This document shows, piece by piece, positions 43,235 through 54,849 of a stretch of DNA of 64,000 bases. The stretch comes from Canna indica (lineage: Eukaryota > Streptophyta > Magnoliopsida > Zingiberales > Cannaceae). Location: NCBI GenBank assembly GCA_034359265.1, contig CP136898.1, forward strand, positions 3,350,501-3,414,500, written 5' to 3'. Each line of letters starts with the position of its first letter. Positions within the stretch are counted from its first letter, which is position 1. The notes under the pieces are model-generated. The model did no database searches. It saw only the letters and a program-made list of their open reading frames with translations, and was not told where the DNA came from. The position numbers and the translations under genes are program-made.

Positions 43235-44518
43235 GGAAAATAACTAAATTTGTCTATGAAATATTAAAAAATATGCAAATTTATTTTTTAATTATATTTT
43301 TATCAAAATTATCATCGACGTTATATAATTGGATCATTTTTGCCCTTCTCATTAACGAAAGTCCACGTCAGCAAACGAAATCCCATGTGGCAAGTGCAGT
43401 TCGGCCACATAAGATGCCGATGAAAAATGATATGTGATAATTATGTAGTGACAAGGGCAATTTTGGCTCAAAACATATTTAAATAGGCAAATATAAATTT
43501 TTTTCAATACTTTAGAGACAAATTTGCATCTTTTTCAATATTTCAGAAGCAAATTTAATCATTTTTTCTTTTATATATTATTATCATTAATGTGATTCTA
43601 ATTAATCTATAAGAATGATGTTGATATCATCTTTATCAAAATCAAGAAAATATAAGTTTGACAATTATACTTTGTATTGTAACTGAAGTATTTACTCAAA
43701 AATATGAACAACTCTAGTCACTTATCATTGTAATAAGAAACCAACCAATATAGTAGGGGTTAGTTCAGGTCGGATGGGTCGATATTTGATATGTCTCGAT
43801 CTCGTCTCAATTTTGAGTTGGAATGCAAATATGTGTCACAGTCTTAGTCCCGAATACGAAGCATTGCAATTGTATCCCGATCTCGTCCCAATTTTGAATT
43901 GGGACGGGATTATCCCCAAACTTTTGGGTCGGGCCGGACCAGTTACTAATAATTAAATTTAATCAAGTTTTTATTTTAGTAATTAAGAAATATCTTTTTG
44001 AATATTATTTTTGTTTCATCTTTAAATTTCATGTTTTTCAAAAATTTTATTAAAATATTTGTTCAAATTCTAAAATAGAAACCAAACTTACAGAAATCGT
44101 GCAATGAACATAAAACACGTTGTTTGGGCATCATATATATTTTATTCAATGAAAACGAGTAAAATTTACCTCTAAAATATTAAAAAATGTGCAAATTTGC
44201 TTCTGAAGTATTAAAAAAAATGTAAATTTATTTCTAAAGTATTGAAAAATATTTAGATTTGTCCTTTTAAATATATTTTGGACCAAAATTTTCCTTATCA
44301 CTACATAAATTGCCATATGATATTTTCCATCGTGGCATCTTAGGTGGCCGAGTTGCACTTGCCACGTGAGATTCCGTTTGCTAATGTGGATTTTCGTTAA
44401 CGAGAAGGGCAAAAATGATCCAATTATATAATGTCGATGATAATTTGGGTAAAAAATATAATTAAGAGATAAATTTATATATTTTTTAATATTACAAGAG
44501 CAAATTTAATCATTTTCC
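43235..44518. mobile_element. 1284-bp element with about 340-bp terminal inverted repeats
   Basis: Left arm 43235-43570 and right arm about 44160-44518 are extended inverted repeats (GGAAAATAACTAAATTTG against CAAATTTAATCATTTTCC; the inner GGATCATTTTTGCCCTTCTC block matches). The arms themselves contain repeated TTTCAATACTTTAGA / CAAATTTGCA units. The about 590-bp centre includes a GC-rich piece at 43745-43965. Duplication B lacks it. Long TIRs suggest a Mutator-like or foldback element; no transposase. Confidence 0.8.
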
Positions 44519-44671
44519 TAGTATCGAAATGCAGAAGCAGACAAGACAAGAAAGATCAAACAATATCTAAAGAGCACAATTCAAAGGTTGCAGTTGAACA
44601 GTGATCAGCTGTTCAAATTCATTGATAGGATTCGTACGTAACAGCTAGCAATCAAATCAAGTATCTCTTAA

Positions 44672-44870
44672 TTACTTTGAAAAGTCAATCTTGAGGCTGC
44701 CAATGGAGACCTTGCCCTTGCCTGCCTTGGGGATTGGACTGATTTGGAACGTTGAGTTAGAGGAAGAGCCATCAGTCTTGACATTTATAGTGAGGATAAA
44801 GGGGCACGGACATGGCACGTGAGCAAGCAAGTTGGGCACAGACAAAGCTTTCGGTGACATTTATATTAAG
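44672..44870 (-). pseudogene. PPO remnant: promoter and leader fused to last ~19 codons
   Basis: On the minus strand the leader of PPO-4 (matching 51381-51476) is joined at about 44733-44735 directly to the last codons of the same gene (PKAGKGKVSIGSLKIDFSK, matching 49593-49650). About 1.73 kb, almost exactly the coding region from ATG to near the stop, is gone; the TATA box and G-box context survive. No enzyme can be made. Confidence 0.9.
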
Positions 44871-44873
44871 CTA

Positions 44874-45580
44874 AGTAAATTATTTTTGTTAAAATTTGAT
44901 AAAATTACGTTGATATTTTTTTTTAATAATTTTATTTTATAATTTTTCTAAATTTTATAAAAAAATATAGAGATTTTTTTTACTAACGAAAATGATTAAT
45001 GTAGTATTTGTCATGTACCGTGCATGCTTATTAATAATATTTTTTATAATATTTATATATTTTTTATTTTAAATAACAAAAAATATTATTTTTTTATTTT
45101 TATTTTTTTCAAAATTTATAATTTAAAAATATTTTTAAAATAAAATAATTTATTATAAATTTTTATTTTTTTATTTTTTATTTAATTATTTTATGTATAT
45201 ATTTTAATAATTTTTTAATCAGAGACATGAGAAAAAAATTATATTATTAACGGACTTCGTTTAATCTAGTTAACTAAAAGAAGATGAATGTTATCGAGAT
45301 AAATAGAAGGGAGATTAATATAATTTTATTAAAATTCAAAAGAGGTAAGTGTAATTTCAGTGATTAAGTACAATATTACCTGATTGGTGGACCAAATATC
45401 CACGTGCTTCACATTTTCCTTTTAAAAAAAAAAAAAATAGCATTCAATTCAAGAGATGAGAATTGAGTAACGATGGTAAAAAATAAAAAACATAAGTACG
45501 AAAAAGACAAAGTCAAAAAGGCTAATGAACTCAAGCCTAGTCAACCCCTAAAAGGTATGAGAGAGTGGAAGTTGGCGGCT
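44874..45580. mobile_element. AT-rich insertion with MITE-like ends
   Basis: Interrupts the PPO 5' flank relative to duplication B. The first ~490 bp has ends AGTAAATTATTTTTG... and ...AGTGTAATTTCAG with inner AATAAAATTATATTAAT-type complementarity, resembling the MITE at 21190-21477. The remainder (45365-45580) is unassigned AT-rich sequence. Confidence 0.5.
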
Positions 45581-45751
45581 ATTTTACTTCTGCAACTACT
45601 TTGAATTGAAAGGTAGTTTTTCAATTAATTCATTTGCAAGAAATTAAGCCGAAGCTAGAAGATTATGTTCACTAATAGTCAAACCTATTGTTGAAAATAA
45701 ACAATAGATAAGATCCAATTGATTATACTCTTTTACTTCAACAGTCGCAAG

Positions 45752-46159
45752 TAGGGGTGTAATCGAGACGAGACGAGCCGAGCCGAGCTTGGCTCGGCTC
45801 GAGCTCGATCGAGCTTGGTCTATTGGCTCAAGCTCGGCTCGAGCTACATTCAAGCCACTCGAGATAGGCTCGGCTTGGGAAAAAAATCAAGCCGCACGAG
45901 ACGAGCTCGAGCTCGACTAAGTTCGGGTTCTTTTTAGAGAGTAACGAGTTCATAAAATTTAAAAATCAAATCCGGTATATAATATATATAGAAGGTTCGA
46001 TTAGGCTCGCGAGCCGCTCGAGCTGAGTATAGGTTAGCTCGAACTCGGCTCGCTCGCATGTATGGCTCGGCTCGAGCTCGATAAGTTCGAGTCGAGTTTG
46101 AGTTTTTACCGAATCCATCTCGAGTAGCTCGCGAGCGGCTTGGCTCGCTTACACCCCTA
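45752..46159. mobile_element. 408-bp non-autonomous hAT-type element
   Basis: TIRs TAGGGGTGTAA and TTACACCCCTA are perfect, with the exact 8-bp duplication GTCGCAAG at 45744-45751 and 46160-46167. The interior is a run of GGCTCGAGCTCG words. The empty site is visible in duplication B near 51795. Confidence 0.92.
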
Positions 46160-46639
46160 GTCGCAAGTAGTGATTGCTTTTCTTTTTCAATACTTCGGAT
46201 TCCGTGGGTGCATGGGACCTTTTCGTAATTATCAATATTGCCTTGGACTTTTTTTTCATAATTATCCATGGCTTTTTCTTTTTTATTGAAAAAATAAAGA
46301 TTAGCTCAAATTACGCAAAACACCATCAACAGAATTTTGTACAACAATACTATGAAGATCAAAAGGACTTGCTAAGGACCAAACCTCTTGTACTCCAAGA
46401 TCCTAGCATAGTTTATAGAATTATAGTCCAATGACCCATTTTATTACATTGTTTAAATATAAAATTAAAAGATACATAGTTAAAGACTACCAAAAATGAA
46501 AAAAATATCATCAAAGACGGTATGGATGCGCCAATTTGAAATCTTTTATTGTTGTAAACGTTGTATAAGAATTTTATAATCTGATTCCACAATTACACAC
46601 AGGGTTCTTTAATGTAAAACAAACACTAGAGAATCTCAC

Positions 46640-47470
46640 AACAAGTGTCTTGACATGTAAAATAGAATAAGCATAAACCAAAATACATTGGACATGTAAA
46701 GCATGACATGATCTCTAATTATAAAACCAATACCACTTAATTTCTCATAGAAGGATATATCACAATTAATTTTAATGTAAGAGGCGGTAGGAGGAATCCA
46801 TTTACATATAATTGAATATTTACCTTTAACTTTATCCTTAGAATGTAGGTTTGATTTCATAAGATCGAAGAAATAAATAATTTTTCTCACCAATTGCACA
46901 GAGGGGAAAGCTGCCTCGCATGATGCAATTTTTCATTTCTACTAAACCATATAAACCACTAAGATATGACAACTAACTTTTTTATCGGGCAATAGATTGA
47001 GAAGTTGCTCAAGATAATTAAGTTGCTATTAAGTACCCAGAGTGATCTATAAGGTAAAATCAGATTCAAAGCCAACTAGAGAGAATTTCATATTACAAAA
47101 GAATAAGAGTAGGAACAAAGAAGGTGTTCAAGAGTTTCATCATCTAAATTACATTGCTTAAATACAAAAGAATAAGAGCCGAAACAAAAAAAGTGTTCAA
47201 GAGTTTCATCCTCTAAATTACAAAGCACACAAAATCTATTATCAGACAACTTCAAAGAGTATAATCTCGATCTAGTGAGTAGCCGACCATGAGCAACCTT
47301 CGAGAGGAAGACTTTAATTTTACCAGGAAGAGAAAGATACTACAAAGTATGTCAATCAAAATGAGATGCAACCAAAGACAATATGTTTTTAAGCATAAAA
47401 GAAAAAAACAACGAAGTGGTAATATTTTTTCTAGTACTCTTCTTTCAAACCCATTTATCATGGTGGACGA
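46640..47470 (-). pseudogene. Non-LTR retrotransposon C-terminal remnant (zf-RVT and RNase H-like)
   Basis: The minus strand first encodes LPGKIKVFLSKVAHGRLLTR and then FCVLCNLEDETLEHFF at about 47150-47330, the zinc-binding zf-RVT region of plant LINE reverse transcriptases. Further along, KWIPPTASYIKINCDISF and GIGFIIRDH (about 46720-46820) are RNase H-like. Frames are broken and a short segment (AAGAATAAGAG...GTGTTCAAGAGTTTCATC) is duplicated in tandem at 47097-47150 and 47167-47212. Confidence 0.75.
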
Positions 47471-48319
47471 TTAAAGACAATTCAATTATACAAATAGAAA
47501 ATTAATTGTTTTAAAAAATAGTGAGCTAATTTAAAGTATTTTTATATATCTAGAAAACTAATTTGTATTTAAGTCTTTAATTTGCTGAAAAATAACAACT
47601 TAAATCCCTATTTAAATTATTTTTATATATTTTAAATATTATTTTTTATTAAAAATATTACGTGTGATCATTTCCACATGCATTAAATTCAAAATTCAAA
47701 GGTGGAACTTAGATGTTTGGTGTTTATTTTTTTTGAATTTATTATATATTGTTTATGCCCGAAATCGAAGCGATGCAATTTGGTCCTCTGTCTCTCTTGG
47801 TCAGGTGCGTCTCCGGGAGGGACTTGCAAAAGATACTCTGACGCTTAAGTCATGGTGTGATCGAGATGGAGGTAATTAATATAAACTAGATTATACTTTA
47901 CCTGAGACGTATTGTGTGTGTGCATATTGCAGCATATTATCCGGTAATCTCGTAGGGATGTTGCTCGAAATTAGTCGAAGCTGATCTCGGAGATGTCGGG
48001 CTCGTGGTGACGAATCATTCATAATTAATGAGAACGTAAGTGTCATTGTATGGTCGGGTGGAGCCCCCGGCTAAGTTGTCTTGCTAGATTTGAGTCTGGT
48101 TAATGAGTGTGGACGCTTATGGGCCTAATTTGATCAGGCTCAAAGTGCTAGTCGAATCCATATATATACACTACCCAAATAGTAGTTTAAAAATATAATT
48201 ATGTGAAAAATAAACTATTTTTTCTACGTGAGATATTAAATACATATATCATATAGTCATAATTATATATTGTTCTTGCCCGGAGTTAGAGCGATGCGAT
48301 CATGCGACCCAATCCAATG
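47471..48319. other. Spacer with LTR-like fragment
   Basis: No gene. 47760-47990 (CTTGCAAAAGATACTCTGACG) resembles 41860-42050 and 48285-48500, three copies of one dispersed, probably LTR-derived, sequence. Confidence 0.5.
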
Positions 48320-49592
48320 CGTCTCCTGGTCAGGTGCAATTCCGACGAGAAGGGGGGGGGGGGTTGGACATGCAAAAGATAATTTGACGCTCAAGTCAAA
48401 ATATGTTCAAGGTGGAGATAATAAAAATTGAAATCTAGCCTAACTTATGTGTGTCATGTTTATATATATTGTAGAATGATTGAATGATGGGTGATTGATG
48501 ATGATGTCGCCCAATAAGCTCATAGGATCCATTACTTTTGAAATGTGCCCGCAATTATAATATCTCATTTCTGCATGAATTTAATTACGTGGAGTCATTT
48601 TTTTATTATGGTGGTAAAAAGTACTATTTTTACATCTAAATAATTATGTACAATTAATATAAATATATATTATATATATATATATATATAAGGGCAGATA
48701 TTAGAGTCGACAATTTTCAATCTAGCCAGCCTAATAAAATTGGGTTTGAGCTGATATTTATATATCGTGCCCGGACCATCATCGGGCCGACCCGACATGA
48801 TAGTCTGATAAATAATAATATAGGATCAGGTATCAACAAGTTTAAAACTCATTAATTATCGGACTATCAGGCCGAATCTGATCCGATAAACCAATTCAAT
48901 TTGTGTTTTTTTCATTTTTCGTGCTATCAGACTAAATGGGCCGACATGTACTAAACTGTTATTATTCATGTCGTGTCGAGCTACACCTGTGAGTCTAGGC
49001 CTAAATTTTTTTGGGTTAGGCTGGTCGGTTCGACCCTATAACTCAGCCCAACACGATTTTGCCAAGGTCTAGTAGGAAGAGCTAGCTTGTGGTGCAAGGA
49101 AATTCAAATTTTATTTTTTATTTAAAGAAAAAAACATGGTATATTAATTTTATTTCATGTACGATATATATATTAAGTTTAAAGCTCCGACAATATATAA
49201 AAGTAGGGATGATTTTTTTGTTGAATATTTCATATTTTTCTTGATACACATGCATTGAACTTGTCAAACCTTTCCAGCTCAAGAGACGATGACACAGCAC
49301 ATAAACTTTAGTTAGAGGCTTAGAGCTTACAATCCACGTGAGGTGAAACACATTTTAGCGATATATTCTCCTCAAACAAATTGGAAATATATTTGATTTA
49401 TTGACACATAAATCGAATTCATAATACATCTGAGAAATCCATCATCAATATTTCATACTTGATACTGAAATGCAGAAGGAGACAAGAAAGAGCACAATTC
49501 AAAGGTTGCGGTTGAACAGTGATCAGCTGTTCAACTTTATTGATAGGATACTGGATACATAACAGCTAGCAATCAAATCAAGTATCTCTTAA

Positions 49593-51380
49593 TTACTTTG
49601 AAAAGTCAATCCTGAGGCTGCCAATGGAGACCTTGCCCTTGCCTGCCTTGGGCACGATGGTAACCAACACACTGTCGTCGTCCTCTGCGCCGATGTCCTC
49701 GAGCAAGTCGGATATGCCCAGACTCAACTTTGTCCTCAGCTTCTTCTCTTTTTTACTGTGCTTATGCTTGTGTTGAATGTTCACGAAACTACCGGCGAAC
49801 TCACTCGCTCCTGGCGTGATGCCTTCCCCCTCCGTTGCATTGATGAAGACGTCGAACTTGATAAAGTAGTCACGATCGAACTCGATGCCATCCACTATCA
49901 GCACCTCCTCCTCCGCTTCCTTCTCGCTCCCGCTTCTCGACACTTTTGGTCTCTTCACCGTTGCGCTCACTGGTGAATCCAACTTCACCGGAAACTTTGC
50001 CACCGTGGTCGGTTTCAGCACTCGCGGTGACTTCTTTCCCTCTTTGTCCTTCTTCACGGCGAACTTGGGAGTAGGGCGACTCTTGATCCATGGAATCTCC
50101 ACATCTTGGTACGCGTATCGCAATCTGTCTACATCCAAGCAATCCTTGATGGTGACTCGAACCAAGTCGGCATTCTCGTCGTAGAAGAGGAAGGTGGTGT
50201 TGAGCCAATCCTGGTCATTGAAGTCGCGGCGCTTTCCGCCAAGCTTATTCCACAAATACCACATGCGATCGACGTTGGAATGGTGCGCAAAGAAGATGGG
50301 GTCGCGTGCGGCGGAGTAGAAGTTCCCCATATCCTCGCCATTGGGCTGACTTTTGGCCCCGGTCCAACCGTGAACCGGTCCATGGGGTATGTTCTCGAGC
50401 GTACCTGCTCCCGGGTTGGGCTGGTCACCTGCGCGATAAGCCGAGCCCATGAACAACTCCGCCGTCTTCCCGCCAGATACCACTTGGCGGAACATCACCT
50501 TGAGGTTGCTGTCAATCTGCTCGGCGCCGGAGAGGGTTGGTTCAGTTCCGTTGTAGTCGAGGTCGATGAGGGTCGGAGGCTGGTGCGTGGGTTCGCGAAG
50601 CATGTCGTAGAGGGATGAAGATGGATCGGTGTAGATCGACGGCATTGTCATGCCATTAGGCGCGTCCCAATTCCAGTACGGAAGCGCGAAGGTCTCATCG
50701 CCGATGAGCTTCCCGAGGATCTTCTCGTGAAAGTAGAGGTAGAAGCGGTGCCATGGGAAGAAAAGCCACGAGTTGTGGACTTGGAGCTCAAGGTCGGGGA
50801 AGCCAATCTGGTCATATGCACCGTCGCAGTAGGCGCAGTGGACGTTGGCCTGCTGCGTGAAGTTGCGAGGGTCGTCGTCGGGCAGCGCTCTCATGAGCTC
50901 GACGGCCTTATTGTACTTGGCCAGGTAGTCGGCGTCGACCAAGTGCGCGGCCGGGCGGACACGGAGCGGCGACTTTGGCGACGGTAGCTTGAAGTCTTTG
51001 ATCTTCTTGCCGGCGGAGGGTGGGCAACAGTTGGTGGGCTCTGCGCCGGCGGGGAGGTCGGCCGGGCCGCATTTGTTGATCTCCGGCGCCTGGATGGGGC
51101 TGGCGAGGGCCAGGCCATCCACGCGGAGGCCGGCGGCTGTTCCGCAGAGACCGCCGAGGCCGAGAAGAACATCGCGGCGGTCAAGTCTGGCGACGTCCTG
51201 CTGGCCGTGGTCCTCGCTTGCTCTGCATGAGATTTTGGTGTGGAGAAGGAGCCGTCTTCTGGTAGGGAAAGGGAGGAGAGGCTTCTTGCTGTGGAAGGCG
51301 CATGCAAAGGAGTAGGCGTTGGAGGCGGAGGAGAGGGTGGAAGATGGAGGAGGAACCGACGACGTAGGAAGGCTGGCCAT
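49593..51380 (-). CDS. Polyphenol oxidase PPO-4 (intact, plastid/thylakoid)
   Basis: Intronless 595-residue polyphenol oxidase of a second subgroup. Start chosen at ATG 51378-51380 (MASLPTSS): the frame stays open to an earlier ATG at 51476, but the TATA box (51428-51435) lies between the two, so the upstream codons are promoter. Order: Ser/Pro-rich transit peptide, twin-arginine signal (LDRRDV, R68-R69), tyrosinase domain with copper A ligands H181, H202, H211 and thioether Cys185, copper B ligands H333, H337 and H367, DWL motif (391-393), KFDV motif (508-511). All copper ligands are present at the spacing of plant catechol oxidases. Expected to oxidise o-diphenols in the thylakoid lumen as a latent enzyme; specificity is not predictable from this reading. 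Confidence 0.96.
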   Translation of the reverse strand: MASLPTSSVPPPSSTLSSASNAYSFACAFHSKKPLLPFPTRRRLLLHTKISCRASEDHGQQDVARLDRRDVLLGLGGLCGTAAGLRVDGLALASPIQAPEINKCGPADLPAGAEPTNCCPPSAGKKIKDFKLPSPKSPLRVRPAAHLVDADYLAKYNKAVELMRALPDDDPRNFTQQANVHCAYCDGAYDQIGFPDLELQVHNSWLFFPWHRFYLYFHEKILGKLIGDETFALPYWNWDAPNGMTMPSIYTDPSSSLYDMLREPTHQPPTLIDLDYNGTEPTLSGAEQIDSNLKVMFRQVVSGGKTAELFMGSAYRAGDQPNPGAGTLENIPHGPVHGWTGAKSQPNGEDMGNFYSAARDPIFFAHHSNVDRMWYLWNKLGGKRRDFNDQDWLNTTFLFYDENADLVRVTIKDCLDVDRLRYAYQDVEIPWIKSRPTPKFAVKKDKEGKKSPRVLKPTTVAKFPVKLDSPVSATVKRPKVSRSGSEKEAEEEVLIVDGIEFDRDYFIKFDVFINATEGEGITPGASEFAGSFVNIQHKHKHSKKEKKLRTKLSLGISDLLEDIGAEDDDSVLVTIVPKAGKGKVSIGSLRIDFSK

Positions 51381-51427
51381 TGGACTGATTTGGAACGTTG
51401 AGTTAGAGGAAGAGCCATCGGTCTTGA

Positions 51428-51435
51428 TATTTATA
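51428..51435 (-). promoter_or_regulatory. TATA box of PPO-4
   Basis: TATAAATA on the minus strand, about 48 bases before the chosen ATG. It decides against the upstream ATG at 51476. Confidence 0.7.
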
Positions 51436-51461
51436 GTGAGGATAAAGGGGCACGGGCATGG

Positions 51462-51467
51462 CACGTG
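51462..51467. promoter_or_regulatory. G-box (CACGTG) upstream of PPO-4
   Basis: CACGTG in GGCACGTGAGC, also kept in front of the gutted copy at about 44815-44820. Closer to the TATA box than in PPO-1/2. Confidence 0.5.
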
Positions 51468-52137
51468 AGCAAGCAAGTTGGGCTCAGGTCAAGCTTTCGG
51501 TGACGTGTGGGTAGGTGTGCTGAACCCGATGGCTAATTTTCTATTGGTTGAACAGTTCACATTTCAACTATCTTCTTGACTTTTAAATTTGCTAAATTAG
51601 ATCTACTTTATTGACCATTATTTTATTTTATTTAATTTTACTTCCCAACTACTTTGAATTGAAACTTGAAAGGTAGTTTTTCAATTAATTCATTTGCAAG
51701 AAATTAAACCGAAGCAAGAAGATTCTATTCACTAATAGTCAAATGTTGAAAATAAACAATAGATAAAGATTCTATTGACAATACTCTTTCTACATTAATA
51801 GGTCGATTGCTTTTCTATTCCAATACTTCGAATGCGGACATGGTGTGCATTGCGTTGGACTTCCTCGTAATTATCCATTGGCTTTTCCTAATGACAGCTA
51901 CTAATGCACTCAATTTAATAATATATATTATCCACCGCATATATTATTCTCATCGCACGTGGACGACGAAGAAAGGTTGACAAGTAAGTTAAAAAGTAAA
52001 ATAATACATGAATATAATATTATTTGCTTATTATAAATATGAATACAAAGACAGACATCCACTGCTTCTATTGGTCAGAAATTTGTCATTACCTTCACGT
52101 GAAGGCGAATTTTCAAAACATAATAATTTTTTATTAT

Positions 52138-52640
52138 TTTTAAAAGGTTAAGGGTGATTTTTTACTTAGAATTATTTAAAATGAGATAAAAATATCTTAA
52201 ATTCTTCTTTAATTAATTTTTACTCTTAAAGAAATAAAAATAGTTAAAAAATACTCTCAAATTATTAGAAATAAGTAAAAAAACTCTTAAATTTATTTTT
52301 GATAAATCTTTTACCCTTAGATAAATAAAAATAGTTAAAAAACACTAGTATAGTTGAAAAAATATTAGTATTTTTATCCATTTTTAAGGAAAAAAATATT
52401 TCTACATTTAGACATGGGTAAAAATACATGTATTTTTTTAACTATTTTCGTTTGTCTAAGGGTAAAATATTTATCAAAAAAAGTTCAAGTGTATTTTTAC
52501 CAATTTCTAATAGTTCGAGAATATTTTTCAATTATTTTCATTTGTTTGAAGATAAAAAATAATCAAAGAAGAATATTTGAGTATTTTTACTCTATTTTCA
52601 ATAGTTCGAGGGTAAAAATCGCTTTTAACCCTTTTTAAAA
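52138..52640. mobile_element. About 500-bp foldback element
   Basis: Arms of about 215 bp (52143-52358 and 52418-52637) are imperfect reverse complements (AAGGTTAAGGGTGA... against ...TCGCTTTTAACCCTT), with several AAAATAGTTAAAAAA motifs. AT-rich, non-coding. Confidence 0.75.
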
Positions 52641-52682
52641 TATAGCATTATGCAAAACTTACAACATAAATTTTGGGCGCTT

Positions 52683-52866
52683 CTTCGATACAACCTAAGC
52701 TGCATTGAGCCCTGTGCAAGCCCAATCACGGGGCGCACGAGGACTGGGATTGGGTGGGACCGACCCCCTTAGCACGGGGCGTCGTGCCAATACCTTGGAG
52801 GGGCCAGCACTGGTGCCTCGTGATTTGCCTTGCACGGGGTTCGGTGCAGCTTCGGCTGCATCGAAG
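52683..52866. mobile_element. 184-bp GC-rich MITE
   Basis: About 38-bp imperfect TIRs: CTTCGATACAACCTAAGCTG at the left, CAGCTTCGGCTGCATCGAAG at the right. GC content contrasts with its surroundings. Target duplication unclear. Confidence 0.7.
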
Positions 52867-53144
52867 TTTTCTACATAAATTTTACCTTATGATATTGTCT
52901 TGTTCTTACCTTTAAATAATATTTAAAATATATAAAAGTATTATAGTTGCCAATAAAATTAATGAAAATATCTTGAATTACTGAGTTTTTAATAAATCTG
53001 TCACATACTTTTATTTGTAACAAATTTATACTCGAACTTTTATCTTTGTATCAATTGCATACTCCCGTTAGTCGGATGTTAAGATAACTGTTATATGCTG
53101 ACGTAGACTGCACAACACTACTAAAAATAGTTTTTTTTTCCTGA

Positions 53145-53360
53145 TGGCTCATTTACGACGACACGGGATGCGATCGCAGATGCGATGGTTCTGCGATCAT
53201 CGTGTATTGGGGTCGTGAATTGGCCAGGTTGGCGACGACATTGCTACCGCCTTGAGTGTCGTCGCAAAATAGTGACGACACTGCGACCGCCTCGAGTGCC
53301 GTCGCAACATGGCGACGGTCAGGCGACCGCTGCGCGACCGAATTTTTGCGACTGCTGGAG
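53145..53360. repeat. 5' subterminal repeats of CACTA-2
   Basis: Repeated GTCGTCGCAA, GCGACGACA and TGCGATCG words, matching the array at 60045-60615. Confidence 0.75.
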
Positions 53361-54849
53361 CATTGCAAAGCCGTCAAGTGCTAATTTTACTTATCTCGCC
53401 CAATCTTTCTTTTCTTCCTCCCGCTCGATCACTCGACCTAGCTCTCACTCGCCGCCGCCAATCTTGTGCATGCATGTGGAGATCTCTCAAACATCGATCA
53501 TGCATGACAGAGGAGAGCATAATATAATGAAGTGATTGTTATACATGGGGTTGGTGCTCAATTCCATCAAGCAAGACATGTTAGGTTTGATTAGCCTCCG
53601 TAAGAAGGATTCATATACATAGGCAATTATAGGGTACCCAGCTAGGAATTGAAGGATATCTTATGGTAGTATGTCAATTAAAATGATACAATGGGGGTCC
53701 CTCATGGTTCCTAAATTTAGGACACTCCCATGAGACTTCATAAATGAGCTACTATTTATGAAATGAATAGTTCGTTAACTAAAGTGTTAGCTTTTTATAA
53801 GAAGCCAAACAACTTTTCCCAATTTTGCATTGTGTCAATCATTTTAGTGATAAGGCAAGCAAATGGCAGTACTAGTGTGGGCTCCTTTCCTTTGCTAGAC
53901 CTTATCCATTATATGCATTGAGGAGAATCACCACCATAATTAAGTACATATTATTAAAAAACAATTCAATTGCTACGAGTATTATTGACAACCGATATGT
54001 AACTGTTGGTTACGGCTTATCTATAACCACAATAAGTATTTTTATTTCATTCTGAACCCGCTCCCTCCCCTGCCCTCTTCCTTGATCCCCTCTCTTCTTC
54101 TTCTACTTTCACACACTCATCATCACGGAGATCATGGAGATGTAAGCCATAGGGCTTAGTGGAGGGTTTCCCTAAATCAAAAGGCAGACAAGGAATCATA
54201 TACAGTGGTAAGAAATGTAAAGGTTATCTAGCCTTTGTGTAAAGTTGATTATTCGAAGATAGTGAGATGTTAAGTTGTAATCTGCATCTTCTTTGCTTGC
54301 TTTAGACTCTCTCATTTTAGGCTTCTTAATTTGTGATAGGCTGTAAGTTGCAACTTCTTTCTTTTATTGCCCTTGTTCTTCAATTGTTCTACACAATAGG
54401 CATAAATGTGGTCATCCACTTTAAGCATGAAGAAAGCATAATCAAATGGCCTAGTTAAGTTAATTTTATAGATGAAAAATTTATGACTTTTTTTACTTTA
54501 TATATAGACAAATGGCTTCAATTTAATCTTATGCCTTCTTTTGACTTTTGACCAAAGAAGCTTAATCTTCCCTAGTGTTATTTTCTATCTTTTTATTCAT
54601 CAAAGACACTGTTCTATTTTTTTTTCATACCATGATTAAAGTTTTATTGTAATTTGTTAGCATTTTCTTAAGAATTGGAAAATAAAAAGAGAGTAAAAAA
54701 TATTACCTTTTCAGTAATTAAATGGTTTATGAATGCTCCTTTTCTAAAAGCATTGATTTTTTTTTTGGAATCCTCTTATAAAAATCTCATAATTAAGACA
54801 AGTAATTAAAGAAACTGAAGGAAAAAAGAAAGACCTAAAATTTTTTACG
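53361..54849. other. CACTA-2 interior without recognisable genes
   Basis: The N-terminal transposase exon expected here (transposase-associated domain, present in CACTA-1) is not found. AT-rich sequence of unknown origin, perhaps an older insertion or intron. Confidence 0.4.

Larger units (their letters stand above)
41850..46210. repeat. Segmental duplication A (holds the gutted PPO)
   Basis: Similar to 48320-51850 in the same order: LTR-like piece (41860-42050), degenerate GC repeat (42200-42560), spacer, PPO ends (44540-44870) and 5' flank (45590-46210). Copy A has gained three insertions absent from B (43235-44518, about 44874-45580, 45752-46159) and lost the PPO coding region. Confidence 0.85.
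48320..51850. repeat. Segmental duplication B (holds intact PPO-4)
   Basis: Counterpart of 41850-46210. It contains a run of 12 G at 48352-48363, a (TA)n at about 48665-48690, the degenerate GC repeat (48700-49060), PPO-4 and its 5' flank. Confidence 0.85.

Noticed and set aside
49758..51315. Plus-strand and alternate-frame ORFs over PPO-4
   Set aside because: Shadows of the real minus-strand gene, whose copper ligands and domains are unambiguous.
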